Shown here one piece after another: positions 9,234-18,322 of a DNA stretch of 64,000 nt. The notes beneath the pieces were generated by a model that was not told where the DNA came from, did no database searches, and saw only the letters and a program-made list of their open reading frames with translations. Position 1 is the first letter of the stretch. Each line of letters begins with the position of its first letter. Source of the DNA: an uncultured Pelagibacteraceae bacterium (GTDB lineage Bacteria > Pseudomonadota > Alphaproteobacteria > Pelagibacterales > Pelagibacteraceae); assembly GCA_902599955.1 (NCBI GenBank), contig CACKHK010000003.1:16001-80000 (forward strand), written 5' to 3'. The translations under genes were made by a program, and so were the position numbers.

Positions 9234-9896
9234 TTACGAGTTTTTTAATAACCTTATTTCTTTTAAAAATAAAGAGAGATTTTCTATTTTGTAGTCAATA
9301 TATTCTTTGTTAGATTCCTTTTTTCCCCAATACTCGTTATTGATTAGCCAAACTGTTGTAGCTCCTCTTTCTTTTCCAATTGACAAATTTTTTGCAATAT
9401 CCTCAATATAAATCGTCTCTTTTGGATTAATATCAAATTTCTTAACCATTAAATCGAATGCTTTTGTGGCTGGTTTTGGATGATAATCAGCATCAACAAT
9501 ATCAAATACATCATCAAATAAGTCATCTATACCTAAGTGTGTAGTAATATTTTTAACATGTTCCTTGCTTCCATTAGTAAAAACAAATTTTCTTAGATCT
9601 AATTTTTTTATTTCTTCTCTTAAAACAATGTCTTTCTCCATGAAAGATAGATCAATATCATGAACAAATTGTAAAAATTCTGTTGGGGGAATATCATGGT
9701 GTATCATTAATCCGTTCAGACTCGTGTTGTATTTATGAAAATAATTTGTTTGTAGCTCTTTTGCTTCTTTTAAATCAATCTTTAATTTTTTTGAAATATA
9801 CTGCGTCATTCTTTTGCTTACTTGACCAAATACTGCCTCTAGATCTTGATAAAGAACACCGTCACAATCGAATAAGATATTTTTTATGTGCTTCAT
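9234..9896 (-). CDS. HAD-superfamily hydrolase, pyrimidine 5'-nucleotidase-like
   Basis: A 220-residue HAD phosphatase of the SDT1/pyrimidine 5'-nucleotidase type that is often found beside argB in alphaproteobacteria. Motif I is [10 protein letters not shown] (near 8-17; nucleophile the first Asp), motif II VFTNGS near 107, motif III Lys in [10 protein letters not shown] and motif [10 protein letters not shown]. The cap domain is helical (C1 type). The substrate cannot be told from sequence; nucleoside monophosphates are the family expectation. Its start overlaps argB by 4 nt. Confidence 0.87.
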   Translation of the reverse strand: MKHIKNILFDCDGVLYQDLEAVFGQVSKRMTQYISKKLKIDLKEAKELQTNYFHKYNTSLNGLMIHHDIPPTEFLQFVHDIDLSFMEKDIVLREEIKKLDLRKFVFTNGSKEHVKNITTHLGIDDLFDDVFDIVDADYHPKPATKAFDLMVKKFDINPKETIYIEDIAKNLSIGKERGATTVWLINNEYWGKKESNKEYIDYKIENLSLFLKEIRLLKNS

Positions 9897-10741
9897 CTTC
9901 TTATTAATGTTCCTGCACCTTTATCTGAAAATAATTCGAACAAAATTGAATGTTTTTTTCTTCCATCTATGATTCCTACTCCTGTGACCCCGTTCATTAC
10001 TGCATCTAGGCATGTATTTATTTTGGGTATCATGCCCTCTGTGATTGTTTCATTATTAATCATTTCTAAAATTTCAGAAGAGCTTATCTCTTCGATAAGT
10101 TTTTTTTCTTTATTTAAAACTCCTTCCACATTAGTCATTAATAATAATCTTCTGCATTTTAAAGATTTTGCTATAGCTCCTGCGGCTGTATCCCCATTAA
10201 TGTTATATGTTTGATTATTTTTCCCCAGACCTAAAGGGGATATAATTGGTACTGCATTTATTTTGATTATATCTTTTATTTTATCTACATTTATTTTATT
10301 TGGGATACCGACAAATCCTAGTTCCTCTGCCTCTGGAATAACTTCTATAGCATTGTTTTTTTTTGTATTTAGAGAAACTGCATTTGCACCTTTTTCGACT
10401 AAAGAATTTACAATATCCTCATTAAAATCGATAAGGACATTTTCAACTATATTAATAATTTTTTCATTTGTAACTCTTAATCCTCTTATAAATTTTGATT
10501 GAATATTCGATTTATCTAACTCTCTTTTAATTCTGGGCCCGCCTCCATGAACTATAATTATAGAAAGTCCTAATTTATTTAAAATACTAATATCTGAAAT
10601 AAAATTATTAAAGATATTCCTATCGATAAAAACATTCCCCCCATATTTAATTACAATTAACTGATCTTTATATTTATTTATGTATTTTTTAAATTCATCT
10701 ATTGTAGGACCATCTTTGGGTACAATTTTCTCTATTTCCAT
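9893..10741 (-). CDS. argB: Acetylglutamate kinase
   Basis: Second step of arginine synthesis, phosphorylating N-acetylglutamate; 282 residues. Amino-acid-kinase motifs: VIKYGGNVF (ATP site), IIVHGGGPRI, GLRVTNE, NINGDTAAGAIA and a C-terminal TEGMIPKINTCLDA. The longer N-terminal helix before VIKYGG is of the kind seen in arginine-sensitive hexameric enzymes; feedback inhibition by arginine is therefore likely but inferred. It lies 2 nt downstream of yidC, a neighbourhood known from other alphaproteobacteria. Confidence 0.96.
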   Translation of the reverse strand: MEIEKIVPKDGPTIDEFKKYINKYKDQLIVIKYGGNVFIDRNIFNNFISDISILNKLGLSIIIVHGGGPRIKRELDKSNIQSKFIRGLRVTNEKIINIVENVLIDFNEDIVNSLVEKGANAVSLNTKKNNAIEVIPEAEELGFVGIPNKINVDKIKDIIKINAVPIISPLGLGKNNQTYNINGDTAAGAIAKSLKCRRLLLMTNVEGVLNKEKKLIEEISSSEILEMINNETITEGMIPKINTCLDAVMNGVTGVGIIDGRKKHSILFELFSDKGAGTLIRR

Positions 10742-10743
10742 TT

Positions 10744-12426
10744 TTAAACGGTTTTGACAGTCGTTCTCTTTATGATGATGTACTGTTGAGCCATTGTTAA
10801 TATGTTATTTATAGTCCAGTAAATGACTAGTCCAGCCGGGAAAGGAGCTAATATCACTGTTAAAAATAAAGGGAAAAACATAAATATTTTTGCTTGGACA
10901 GGATCAGGTGGTGTTGGATTTAGTTTTTGTTGCATCCACATTGAAACACCCATTAAACAAGGCCAAACACCAATAAGTAAAAAAGAAGGAGGGTCCCATG
11001 GAATTAATCCAAACAAATTAAATATAGAAGTAGGATCCCTTTCACTTAAATCTTTTATCCAACCAAAAAATGGCTGATGTCTCATTTCAATAGTTACAAA
11101 TAAAACCTTATAGATGGCAAAGAAAAATGGAATTTGTATGAAAATTGGAAGGCACCCGCTGATTGGATTAACTTTCTCTCTTTTGTAAAGTGCCATCATT
11201 TCTTGTTGAAGTTTCATTTTGTCTTCTTTATGTAGCTCTTTGAGTCTTGTCATCTCTGGTTGGAGAACTTTCATTTTAGCCATTGATTTAAATGAGTAAT
11301 TAGCAAGTGGAAAAAATACTAATCTAATACAAGCAGTAATCATAATAATTGCTATTCCAAAATTTCCAGCAAGATTAAAGAAATATTGAATTGCAAAAAA
11401 TAAAGGTTTAACGATAAAGTAGAACCATCCCCAATCTATAGCCAAATCAAACTTGCTAATATTTTCAGTTTCAGCATAGTCATCAATAACATTTACTTCT
11501 TTTGCCGCAACTATTGCTTTGATAGAATTAGTTTTTATTTCATTAGCACCAATTTCAGTTGCATCTGTTTCTATAAAATTTGCTCTAAATTTATTTTTAT
11601 AATCAAAATCAGACCTGAAACTTTTCCCATTTTCTGGAATTAGACTAGCAATCCAATATTTATCAGTAATGCCCAGCCATCCAGTATCCGCATTTATAGA
11701 GTATTTTTTTTCCTCAATATCATCATAATCCTCTTCAACTAATTGATCGTCAAAGACACCAATCAGTCCCTCATGCAAAATATAAAAATTTGTTACGTCT
11801 GGTGCAGTGTTTCTTATGATTTGACCGTAAGGATAGAAATTATAAGTTTTATCAGACTTATTTTCTATAGTTTGCTTAATGTCAAAAAGATATTGATTAT
11901 CAATACTAATTTCTTTTGTAAATTTGATATTCTGATTATTTTTCCAACTTAATTTTACAGACGAATTTGGTGTAAGTTTCTTATTTCCCTCAATCTCCCA
12001 CAATGTTTTTGAATTTGGTAGGTCAATATTTTTATTAGTTGATGCCCAACCAGTTTCTACATAGTATCCATTTTCAGATTGTTTAGGATTTAATAGTACA
12101 ACATTATCATCTCCATTTAGAGTGTTTGTATAATTCTTAAAAGTTAAGTCGTCTATAGATGAACCGAGCAATGAAATTGAACCTTTAATTTTATCATTTT
12201 CGAATAAAATTCTTTCATTCTCCTCCAAAGCTTCATCTCTTGAAATCTTAATTATTTTCTCATCTTGAGCTAATGAAGGTGCATCTGATGAAGAATTTTG
12301 ACCTGAAGTGTTTTTATCATTTGAGATATTTTTTTGATCCACGACAGGAGGAGCAAAAAATAAACTGTAAAGTATTATGACAGCTGCGCTTAAAGATATC
12401 GCTGCAATTACATTTTTTGTATCCAT
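10744..12426 (-). CDS. yidC: Membrane protein insertase YidC
   Basis: Inner-membrane insertase acting alone or with SecYEG. The 560 residues start with a signal-anchor helix (IAAISLSAAVIILYSLFF), followed by an Asn/Ser-rich linker, a large periplasmic beta domain (about 60-330) and the five-helix insertase core in which GIAIIMITACIRLVFFPL carries the conserved hydrophilic-groove arginine. The cytoplasmic hairpin MKVLQPEMTRLKELHKED is typical. It lies 3 nt downstream of yidD in the conserved cluster rpmH-rnpA-yidD-yidC. Confidence 0.97.
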   Translation of the reverse strand: MDTKNVIAAISLSAAVIILYSLFFAPPVVDQKNISNDKNTSGQNSSSDAPSLAQDEKIIKISRDEALEENERILFENDKIKGSISLLGSSIDDLTFKNYTNTLNGDDNVVLLNPKQSENGYYVETGWASTNKNIDLPNSKTLWEIEGNKKLTPNSSVKLSWKNNQNIKFTKEISIDNQYLFDIKQTIENKSDKTYNFYPYGQIIRNTAPDVTNFYILHEGLIGVFDDQLVEEDYDDIEEKKYSINADTGWLGITDKYWIASLIPENGKSFRSDFDYKNKFRANFIETDATEIGANEIKTNSIKAIVAAKEVNVIDDYAETENISKFDLAIDWGWFYFIVKPLFFAIQYFFNLAGNFGIAIIMITACIRLVFFPLANYSFKSMAKMKVLQPEMTRLKELHKEDKMKLQQEMMALYKREKVNPISGCLPIFIQIPFFFAIYKVLFVTIEMRHQPFFGWIKDLSERDPTSIFNLFGLIPWDPPSFLLIGVWPCLMGVSMWMQQKLNPTPPDPVQAKIFMFFPLFLTVILAPFPAGLVIYWTINNILTMAQQYIIIKRTTVKTV

Positions 12427-12429
12427 AAA

Positions 12430-12672
12430 CTACTTTTTCTTTTTGATAGGATCAAATCCTTCGCCACCACCTAAAAATTTTACAGGGTGACAACTTAGAA
12501 TTCTTTTGAATCCGTTAATACTTCCTTTAAAAATTCCATACTCTTTTAGACTTTCTATAAAATAATCTGAACATGTCGGAAGATATCTACAGTTGTTTCC
12601 TAAAAATGGGGATATTACCATTTGATATGATTTGATAGTTTTGATCATTAAATATTTTATAAGTTTATTCAT
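12430..12672 (-). CDS. yidD: Membrane protein insertion efficiency factor YidD
   Basis: A small amphipathic protein (80 residues) with the family pattern YQMVISPFLGNNCRYLPTCSDY and GFDPI at the C-terminus; the conserved cysteines are present. It helps YidC-dependent insertion at the inner membrane face. It overlaps rnpA by 4 nt and precedes yidC by 3 nt, the usual order. Confidence 0.96.
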   Translation of the reverse strand: MNKLIKYLMIKTIKSYQMVISPFLGNNCRYLPTCSDYFIESLKEYGIFKGSINGFKRILSCHPVKFLGGGEGFDPIKKKK

Positions 12673-13010
12673 TTAATCTTTTTAAAATCCTCAAGTGTTA
12701 CCATTTTTATTTTATCATAAGGATCATTGTTAACAGATATTCTTGCAATTAATAAATAGCAATAATTTAGATTAATATTAATTGTTTTTAAAGCATCATT
12801 CATTATATTTCTTAATCTTCTTTTTATTCTATTTCTAATAACAGCATTTCCTAATTTTTTTTTAGCTACAAAGCTTATATTTAATTTGCTTGTATTTTTA
12901 TCTGAGAGTTTTTTAAAGAAAATTGTTAAATACTTATTAGAAATTTTTTTTCCACCAAGAATCGACTTAAAGTCCTCATTTTTAGAAAGGCTAACAATCT
13001 TTTTTTTCAT
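12669..13010 (-). CDS. rnpA: Ribonuclease P protein component
   Basis: Protein subunit of RNase P, which processes tRNA 5' ends. The 113 residues are basic and include the RNR signature as GNAVIRNRIKRRLRNI (about 71-86). The start codon shares its A with the rpmH stop (TAATG), so the two genes are tightly coupled, as is typical. The N-terminus KKKIVSLSKNEDFKSIL corresponds to the usual L-x-K-x-x-E-F-x-x-V segment. Confidence 0.95.
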   Translation of the reverse strand: MKKKIVSLSKNEDFKSILGGKKISNKYLTIFFKKLSDKNTSKLNISFVAKKKLGNAVIRNRIKRRLRNIMNDALKTININLNYCYLLIARISVNNDPYDKIKMVTLEDFKKIK

Positions 13011-13147
13011 TAAGCGTTTGTTAATTTTTTTCTTCCTTTAGCCCTTCTTCTTTTTAATACTTTTCTTCCACCCTTAGTTTTTCTTTTAGCTCTAAAGCCA
13101 ACAGCCTTTTTTCTTTTTCTATTACTTGGTTGATATGTACGTTTCAT
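13010..13147 (-). CDS. rpmH: 50S ribosomal protein L34
   Basis: Absent from the ORF track because it is only 45 codons long, but unmistakable on the reverse strand: [14 protein letters not shown] at the start, [17 protein letters not shown] in the middle and a basic tail ending in LTNA. L34 normally precedes rnpA. The stop TAA overlaps the rnpA ATG by one base. The promoter must lie in the 83 nt between this start and the divergent gene at 13231. I found no DnaA box cluster there and no dnaA gene, so there is no sign of the replication origin here. Confidence 0.97.
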   Translation of the reverse strand: MKRTYQPSNRKRKKAVGFRAKRKTKGGRKVLKRRRAKGRKKLTNA

Positions 13148-13230
13148 TGTTGTTAAATTAATGTTAAATTTCGGTAGTTATACAAATATATGTATATAAG
13201 TACAGTGATTTTTAATAAGTTAAAAAATCA

Positions 13231-13950
13231 ATGAATAGAGAAAAAAAAATTAAAGTATTTTTAGGCTCTGCTTACATTTTGATAGTATTTGTTTTTTTAT
13301 TGTTCTTTTTTAATAAATTTTCATTTCAGGATTTTTCTAGTTATGAACTAATAAGAGAAAATAGAAATGCTTTAGAAGAAATTAAAAATGGAAATATTTT
13401 TATATCAAGTATTATTTTTTTATTAGGTACTATAGTATGGGTTCTTTTGTTAGGTTTTGGTTCACCTGTATTTTTAGTCGGTGGTTTTATTTTTGGAAAG
13501 TGGTTAGGAACTTTGCTTATAGTATTTGGTTTATCAATAGGTGCAACACTTTTATATGTATTTGCTAATTACTTTTTAAAAGATTTAGTTGAGAGGAAAT
13601 TTTCATCACGTTTTAGTAATTTAACTGAAAAATTTAAAAAGAATGAACTTATTTTTTTTTTAATTTATAGATTTATTGGTGGTATTCCTTTTTTTATTTC
13701 AAATATTTTACCAACAATTTTTAATGTTAAAGTTAGAAACTTTTTTTTAGGTTCAATAATTGGAATGACCCCACAATTATTTGTTGGAGCATCTCTTGGA
13801 GCTGGCTTGAGTAAGATTTTAGAAGAAAATGCTGAGGTTCCAACTATTCTTGAACTAATTTTTACTCCAGATATTTATTTGCCAATTCTTGGTATTATAA
13901 TTTTAGTTTTAATTGGATTTATATTTAAAAAAAAATTTTACACAAAATAA
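13231..13950 (+). CDS. VTT-domain (TVP38/TMEM64/DedA-like) membrane protein
   Basis: Integral membrane protein of 239 residues with about six hydrophobic segments. The VTT signature region is clear: LGFGSPVFLVGGFIFGKWLG (about 73-92), followed by the re-entrant GLSIGATLLYVFANY and a second half with LIYRFIGGIPFFISNILP and a PQLFVGASLGAGL segment. DedA/TVP38 relatives are linked to membrane homeostasis and polyprenyl-lipid or phospholipid transport; the exact role here is unknown. It is monocistronic and ends 3 nt before the reverse-strand tRNA-Thr. Confidence 0.88.
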   Translation: MNREKKIKVFLGSAYILIVFVFLLFFFNKFSFQDFSSYELIRENRNALEEIKNGNIFISSIIFLLGTIVWVLLLGFGSPVFLVGGFIFGKWLGTLLIVFGLSIGATLLYVFANYFLKDLVERKFSSRFSNLTEKFKKNELIFFLIYRFIGGIPFFISNILPTIFNVKVRNFFLGSIIGMTPQLFVGASLGAGLSKILEENAEVPTILELIFTPDIYLPILGIIILVLIGFIFKKKFYTK

Positions 13951-13953
13951 AAC

Positions 13954-14027
13954 TGGTGCCCTCACCCAGAATTGAACTGGAAACTCATCCTTACCATGGA
14001 TGTGTTATACCATTTAACTATAAGGGC
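13954..14027 (-). tRNA. tRNA-Thr (GGT)
   Basis: Read on the reverse strand, a full cloverleaf of 74 nt with encoded CCA. Acceptor stem GCCCTTA/TGAGGGC with discriminator A, D-stem GTTA/TAAC, anticodon stem CATCC/GGATG with loop ATGGTAA (anticodon GGT), T-stem TCCAG/CTGGG with loop TTCAATT. The acceptor stem has one T-G pair and the T-stem one T-G pair. Confidence 0.95.
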
Positions 14028-14122
14028 AATATTTAACTCAAATTAGTGTATAAATTTAATTTTTTCAAATTATTGCCTTAATTTTTTTTTAAAATAAGTT
14101 ATATCTAGCTAAGGAAAATGTT

Positions 14123-14320
14123 ATGGGAATTCACTACACATATGGAGCTAATAAAAACGCAAAGCTCATGGAAAAAAAAGCAAAAAGAGAAAAAAAACTT
14201 GCAGAAAAAAGAGCCAAGAAGCAAATCAAAACTGGACCAGCAAAAATAGAAGATGATAAAACAATTCCTATTGATCAAGTTATCACTCTAGATCATCTTA
14301 CAAATCCTGACAAAAAATAA
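14123..14320 (+). CDS. Small basic protein, unknown function
   Basis: A 65-residue, highly charged protein: MGIHYTYGANKNAKL at the start, then a KREKKLAEKRAKKQ helix and an acidic-aliphatic tail (PIDQVITLDHL). An AAGGA Shine-Dalgarno-like sequence lies about 7 nt before the ATG, rare in this window and an argument for translation. It is followed 3 nt later by another tiny basic ORF and then dcd with a one-base overlap. I do not recognise it; RNA or ribosome association is a guess from the charge. Confidence 0.75.
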   Translation: MGIHYTYGANKNAKLMEKKAKREKKLAEKRAKKQIKTGPAKIEDDKTIPIDQVITLDHLTNPDKK

Positions 14321-14323
14321 ATT

Positions 14324-14428
14324 ATGACTTCAAAGAAAAATAATTTAAGTAAACTTGAACTTGCTTTAAGAAAAAATTTAAGAAAGAGAAAAGAATTCCA
14401 AAAAAAAACAAAGAAAAAAAATAAATAA
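14324..14428 (+). CDS. Tiny lysine-rich ORF between the 65-aa gene and dcd
   Basis: Too short for the track: ATG at 14324, 34 codons, stop TAA whose last base is the A of the dcd ATG (TAATG). The product ([19 protein letters not shown] and a [14 protein letters not shown] tail) is predicted to be one amphipathic basic helix. The exact spacing on both sides (3 nt after the previous stop, one-base overlap with dcd) suggests a real operon member. No family recognised. Confidence 0.6.
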   Translation: MTSKKNNLSKLELALRKNLRKRKEFQKKTKKKNK

Positions 14429-14982
14429 TGTCAGTTCAATCTGATAAGTGGATTATTCAAATGGCCAGAGATAATGATATGATTTCTCCATTTGAAGATA
14501 AACAAGTTCGAGGTGATAAAATATCATTTGGTGTATCATCATATGGTTACGATGCAAGAGTCTCTGACGAATTCAAAATTTTCACTAATGTTAATTCTGA
14601 AATTGTAGATCCAAAAAATTTTAAATCTTCTAATTTTATTACTAAAAACTCATCAGAATGTATAATACCACCTAACTCTTTCGTGTTAGCAAGAACAGTA
14701 GAGTATTTCAAAATTCCAAAAAATGTTTTGGTAATTTGTTTAGGAAAATCTACCTATGCAAGATGTGGAATAATAGTTAATGTTACGCCTCTTGAACCAG
14801 GGTGGGAGGGTCATGTAACTTTAGAATTTTCAAACACAACCCCATTGCCAGCAAAAATTTATGCTAATGAAGGTGTTGCACAATTTGTGTTTATCAAAGG
14901 AAATGAAGATCCATCAGTTTCATATGCAGATAGAAATGGCAAATATCAGGGCCAAAAGGGAGTTACACTTCCAAAAATATAA
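14428..14982 (+). CDS. dcd: dCTP deaminase
   Basis: Converts dCTP to dUTP, feeding dTTP synthesis. The 184-residue trimeric enzyme carries the conserved block [20 protein letters not shown] followed by [11 protein letters not shown] (about 107-138), including the catalytic Glu and the substrate arginine, and ends with the nucleotide-closing tail [13 protein letters not shown]. It is followed 2 nt later by murA. Confidence 0.97.
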   Translation: MSVQSDKWIIQMARDNDMISPFEDKQVRGDKISFGVSSYGYDARVSDEFKIFTNVNSEIVDPKNFKSSNFITKNSSECIIPPNSFVLARTVEYFKIPKNVLVICLGKSTYARCGIIVNVTPLEPGWEGHVTLEFSNTTPLPAKIYANEGVAQFVFIKGNEDPSVSYADRNGKYQGQKGVTLPKI

Positions 14983-14984
14983 TA

Positions 14985-16247
14985 ATGGACAAATTTATTG
15001 TAAAAGGCCCTAGTAAATTAAAGGGAGAGATTGCAATTTCAGGTTCTAAAAATGCTGCTTTACCAATACTAGCATCAACGATTTTATTTGAAAAAGAAGT
15101 TGTAATTAAAAATTTACCAAGAGTGAAAGATATAGATACAATGATTAATCTTTTAAAATCCCTTGGGTCAATAATAAAATTTAGTAAAGATAAAAAAACT
15201 GTTAAAATAACAAAGAAAAAAAAACATAAATTTTTTGCCTCATATTCTCTTGTTAGAACAATGAGGGCTGGAATTTTAGTTTTAGGTGCCCTGGTTGCTA
15301 AGTATCAAAAATCTATTACCTCTTTGCCTGGAGGCTGCTTAATTGGAGCAAGACCTATAAATTATCATTTAAATGCACTTAAAAAACTTGGAATGAAGTA
15401 TGAAATCAAAAAAGGTTACATACATGCAAATTCTAAAGGAAAACTAAAAGGTGCAAAAATTAGATTTTCAAAAATCAGTGTTGGGGCAACTGAAAATACA
15501 ATTATAGCAGCATGCTTAGCGAATGGAATTACAATACTTAGAAATTGTGCAATTGAACCAGAAATAATCGATTTAATAAATTTTTTAAAGTCTGGTGGTG
15601 CTAAAATAAAATTTATTGGTAAGCGGACTGTTAGGATTGAGGGAGTAAAAATTTTAAAAAGTACTATTTACTCAGTTATGTCAGATAGGATAGAAACTGG
15701 AACTTTTTGTGTCGCAGCATGTTTGACTGGTGGTAATTTAAAGATTAATAACTTTGATCCTAAAATTATAAAAGCAGAACTAACTTTACTGAAGAAGGTT
15801 GGAGCTAAAATTAAAACAAGTAAAAATCAAATCCATATACTAGGTCCGAAAAAAATTAAAAATATCACCAATTTGGTCACAAAAGAGTACCCAAATTTTC
15901 CAACAGATTTGCAAGCACAATTCATGGTTCTTTTATGCAAGGCAAAAGGAAAAAGCTCAATAACGGAGAGTATTTTTGAAAATAGATTCATGCATGTTGC
16001 TGAATTAAGAAGATTAGGTGCTGAAATCATAATAAAAAAAAATAAGGCTTTAATTTTAGGCAGCACAAATTTTAAGGCTGCAGAATTAATGTCTAGTGAC
16101 TTAAGAGCATCAGTTGCATTAGTTCTAGCAGCACTTGTTGCCAAAGGCACATCTATTATTAATAGAATTTACCACTTAGATAGAGGATATGAAAATATAG
16201 AGAATAAACTCAGAAAAGTAGGTGTAAAAATAAGACGTATTAGTTGA
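14985..16247 (+). CDS. murA: UDP-N-acetylglucosamine 1-carboxyvinyltransferase
   Basis: First committed step of peptidoglycan synthesis, joining PEP to UDP-GlcNAc. 420 residues in the two-domain inside-out barrel typical of the family. Visible: ISGSKNAALPILAST (about 18-32, substrate Lys-Asn), the loop SLPGGCLIGARPINYH with the reactive cysteine (the fosfomycin target), DRIETGTF and the late DLRASVALVLAALVA block. It overlaps the DUF2948 gene by 4 nt, an order conserved in alphaproteobacteria. Confidence 0.97.
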   Translation: MDKFIVKGPSKLKGEIAISGSKNAALPILASTILFEKEVVIKNLPRVKDIDTMINLLKSLGSIIKFSKDKKTVKITKKKKHKFFASYSLVRTMRAGILVLGALVAKYQKSITSLPGGCLIGARPINYHLNALKKLGMKYEIKKGYIHANSKGKLKGAKIRFSKISVGATENTIIAACLANGITILRNCAIEPEIIDLINFLKSGGAKIKFIGKRTVRIEGVKILKSTIYSVMSDRIETGTFCVAACLTGGNLKINNFDPKIIKAELTLLKKVGAKIKTSKNQIHILGPKKIKNITNLVTKEYPNFPTDLQAQFMVLLCKAKGKSSITESIFENRFMHVAELRRLGAEIIIKKNKALILGSTNFKAAELMSSDLRASVALVLAALVAKGTSIINRIYHLDRGYENIENKLRKVGVKIRRIS

Positions 16248-16654
16248 TGGAAAATCAATACTTAAAAAAGATAATTGCACAATCTCCCGAAGATCTTAAT
16301 GTCATTTCAGCTTGCTGTTCTGAAGGGAGAGTAAATATAAAAGATGTTAAGTATTTAGCTTCAAATAAGATTTTCCTGATGTCTATATTAAGGCTTAGCA
16401 AAGAGGAGGAAAATAAAAATAAGCAAATAAACAGTATTATTAAATTTGAATTTATAAATTCTTCTAAATCAAAGAATATCGACCAAAAAGACCCGAATCT
16501 TACATTAGAACTCTTAACTATTGATATTTTTAAGAAAGAGCAAAACTTTGAAATAATTATGTTATTTTCGAAAAATAGAATTATAACTCTCTCCGCTGAG
16601 GTAATTGAAGTAACACTAGAGGATCAAAAATTAGAAAATGATAAAACAAATTAA
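16244..16654 (+). CDS. DUF2948 family protein
   Basis: 136 residues with the DUF2948 pattern: an N-terminal SPEDLNVISACCSEGRVNIKD, then FLMSILRL and a C-terminal half with NRIITLSAEVIEVTLEDQ. The function is unknown. Its position between murA and hisD is a conserved alphaproteobacterial arrangement, which supports the assignment. It overlaps murA by 4 nt and hisD by 17 nt. Confidence 0.85.
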   Translation: MMENQYLKKIIAQSPEDLNVISACCSEGRVNIKDVKYLASNKIFLMSILRLSKEEENKNKQINSIIKFEFINSSKSKNIDQKDPNLTLELLTIDIFKKEQNFEIIMLFSKNRIITLSAEVIEVTLEDQKLENDKTN

Positions 16655-17903
16655 TTGTAATAAAAAAAACTATTTAGATAATTTAACAAAATTTCTAGAC
16701 GCTAGAAGGTCTTCAAAAAAACCTGAAAATAAAATTATATCCAACATCCTTAGCAACATTAAGAAAAATAAAAATAAAGCACTTATAAAATATGAAAAAA
16801 AATTTAGTAAAAATAGTCAAATTAAGCCAAGCATTAAAGAAATAAATAATGCAATTAAATTTCTAGATCCTAAGATTAAAAAAGCAATTGATTTTGCATT
16901 AAAGAGAATATTCAATTTTCACATTAAACAAAAAAACAAGAATATTTTATATAAAGATAGTTTAAATAATAAAATAGAATATAAATATGTGCCAATCCAA
17001 TCAGTAGGAATATATGTTCCAGCAAACTTGCCATCTACATTGTTGATGAATGCAATTCCTGCAAAAATTGCGGGTGTAAAAAGAATTGTACTAGCAAATC
17101 CAAAAAATAATGGAAAACTAAATCCAGCAGTTTTATATGCAGCAAAAAAACTAGGAATAAATGAAATTTATTCTATGGGAGGAGCGCAAGCAATTGGAAG
17201 TTTGGCTTATATTCAAAAAGTAAATAAAATTGTTGGCCCTGGTAATATCTTTGTTGCTGGCGCTAAAAGGCAGGTTTTTGGAGATGTAGGTATAGAAGGT
17301 ATGATTGCAGGCCCTTCAGAAATAACAATATTAGCAGATGGCAAAACTAATTTGAATGAAGTTACAACATCAATGATTGGTCAAGCAGAGCATGATGTAA
17401 ACTCACAGTGTATTTTAATTACAAAAGATATAAATTTAATTAAAAGATTTAAAAAAGATTTGATTGCAAAATTAAAAAAAATACCAAGAAAAAGAATTGC
17501 AGCTAGAAGCATCAAAAATAATGGACTTATTCTAAAAGTAAATAATGATAAGCAGATTATAAATGTAATTAATGAAATAGCTCCTGAACATTTAGAGTTA
17601 AATGTAAGTAACTACAAAAAATATAAAGATAAAATTTTTAATGCAGGAAGTATTTGCATAGGTAAGTACTCTCCTATGGCGTTAAGTGATTATGCTGTTG
17701 GCACAAACCACGTATTACCCACAAATTCATCTGCTAAATTTTCTTCAGGATTAAGTCTTAGTGAATTTTATAAAAAAATCAGCCTGATAACACTCTCAAA
17801 AAAAGGTGTTGAGAAAATAGGAGAATACGCTAAACATCTCGCTGAGTATGAAGAATTAAAAGGTCATGCTTTGAGTATAAAATCTAGAATAAGGAGAAGG
17901 TAA
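16638..17903 (+). CDS. hisD: Histidinol dehydrogenase
   Basis: Last two steps of histidine synthesis, oxidising histidinol to histidine with NAD+ and zinc. The 421 residues contain [42 protein letters not shown], the zinc motif [10 protein letters not shown], the catalytic APEHLEL and GTNHVLPT. Length and motifs are standard. hisG and hisZ are found 3-4 kb downstream in a separate cluster. Confidence 0.98.
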   Translation: MIKQINCNKKNYLDNLTKFLDARRSSKKPENKIISNILSNIKKNKNKALIKYEKKFSKNSQIKPSIKEINNAIKFLDPKIKKAIDFALKRIFNFHIKQKNKNILYKDSLNNKIEYKYVPIQSVGIYVPANLPSTLLMNAIPAKIAGVKRIVLANPKNNGKLNPAVLYAAKKLGINEIYSMGGAQAIGSLAYIQKVNKIVGPGNIFVAGAKRQVFGDVGIEGMIAGPSEITILADGKTNLNEVTTSMIGQAEHDVNSQCILITKDINLIKRFKKDLIAKLKKIPRKRIAARSIKNNGLILKVNNDKQIINVINEIAPEHLELNVSNYKKYKDKIFNAGSICIGKYSPMALSDYAVGTNHVLPTNSSAKFSSGLSLSEFYKKISLITLSKKGVEKIGEYAKHLAEYEELKGHALSIKSRIRRR

Positions 17904-17905
17904 TA

Positions 17906-18124
17906 TTGGCAAAACAAGACTTGTTAGAGTTCAAAGGAAAAGTAATCGATCTTCTTCCCAATGCAATGTTCAGAGTACAATTAGATGAAAATAAACAAAT
18001 TGTAACTGCACATACTGCTGGGAAGTTAAGAAAAAATAGAATTCGAGTTTTGCAAGGTGATAATGTTACTGTTGAGATCAGTCCTTACGACCTATCAAAG
18101 GGACGAATTATTTTTAGATTTTAA
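17906..18124 (+). CDS. infA: Translation initiation factor IF-1
   Basis: A 72-residue OB-fold S1-like factor: [34 protein letters not shown] and the C-terminal [15 protein letters not shown] are diagnostic. The start is TTG (17906), preceded by a strong purine-rich Shine-Dalgarno sequence AAGGAGAAGG, which is unusual in this region. It is 2 nt after hisD; tRNA-Phe follows 5 nt after the stop, so the tRNA may be co-transcribed with murA-hisD-infA. Confidence 0.97.
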   Translation: MAKQDLLEFKGKVIDLLPNAMFRVQLDENKQIVTAHTAGKLRKNRIRVLQGDNVTVEISPYDLSKGRIIFRF

Positions 18125-18129
18125 ATTTT

Positions 18130-18205
18130 GGCTTCGTAGCTCAGTTGGTAGAGCAGAGCCCTGAAAAGGCTTGTGTCGCTGGTTCGAGTCCCGCCGAAGC
18201 CACCA
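18130..18205 (+). tRNA. tRNA-Phe (GAA)
   Basis: 76 nt including encoded CCA. Acceptor GGCTTCG/CGAAGCC, D-stem GCTC/GAGC, anticodon stem GAGCC/GGCTT with loop CTGAAAA (anticodon GAA), T-loop TTCGAGT. The T-stem GCTGG/CCCGC contains one T-C mismatch at the middle pair (51-63), an oddity for an otherwise canonical gene. Confidence 0.96.
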
Positions 18206-18224
18206 CAAACTGTAAAAAGTGCGC

Positions 18225-18254
18225 TTGATTAAAGCTTGCATTCAATTTTAAAAT
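18225..18254 (+). promoter_or_regulatory. Candidate promoter for the cold-shock gene
   Basis: TTGATT and TAAAAT separated by 18 nt resemble a sigma-70 promoter. It would give a 5' leader of roughly 60 nt that includes a small inverted repeat TAGCT/AGCTA (about 18271-18290). Structured leaders are common in cold-shock genes. This is inferred from consensus similarity in AT-rich DNA, so it is weak. Confidence 0.3.
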
Positions 18255-18322
18255 CTAATAACTATCCCGCTAGCTGAAGTTTAGCTAAGTTTAATACAAT
18301 AAAGAAAGAGTAAACAAAAAGT

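Noticed and set aside
9888-10214. 108-aa forward ORF
   Set aside because: Antisense to argB motifs; no start signal or homology.
13148-13230. Possible oriC near rpmH/rnpA
   Set aside because: No DnaA boxes resembling TTATCCACA and no dnaA gene; only an AT-rich divergent promoter region is seen.
15827-16150. 107-aa reverse ORF
   Set aside because: Shadow of murA; the opposite frame encodes conserved MurA motifs.
18206-18322. Riboswitch before the cold-shock gene
   Set aside because: Only a 5-bp hairpin and no known aptamer signature; a plain structured leader is enough.
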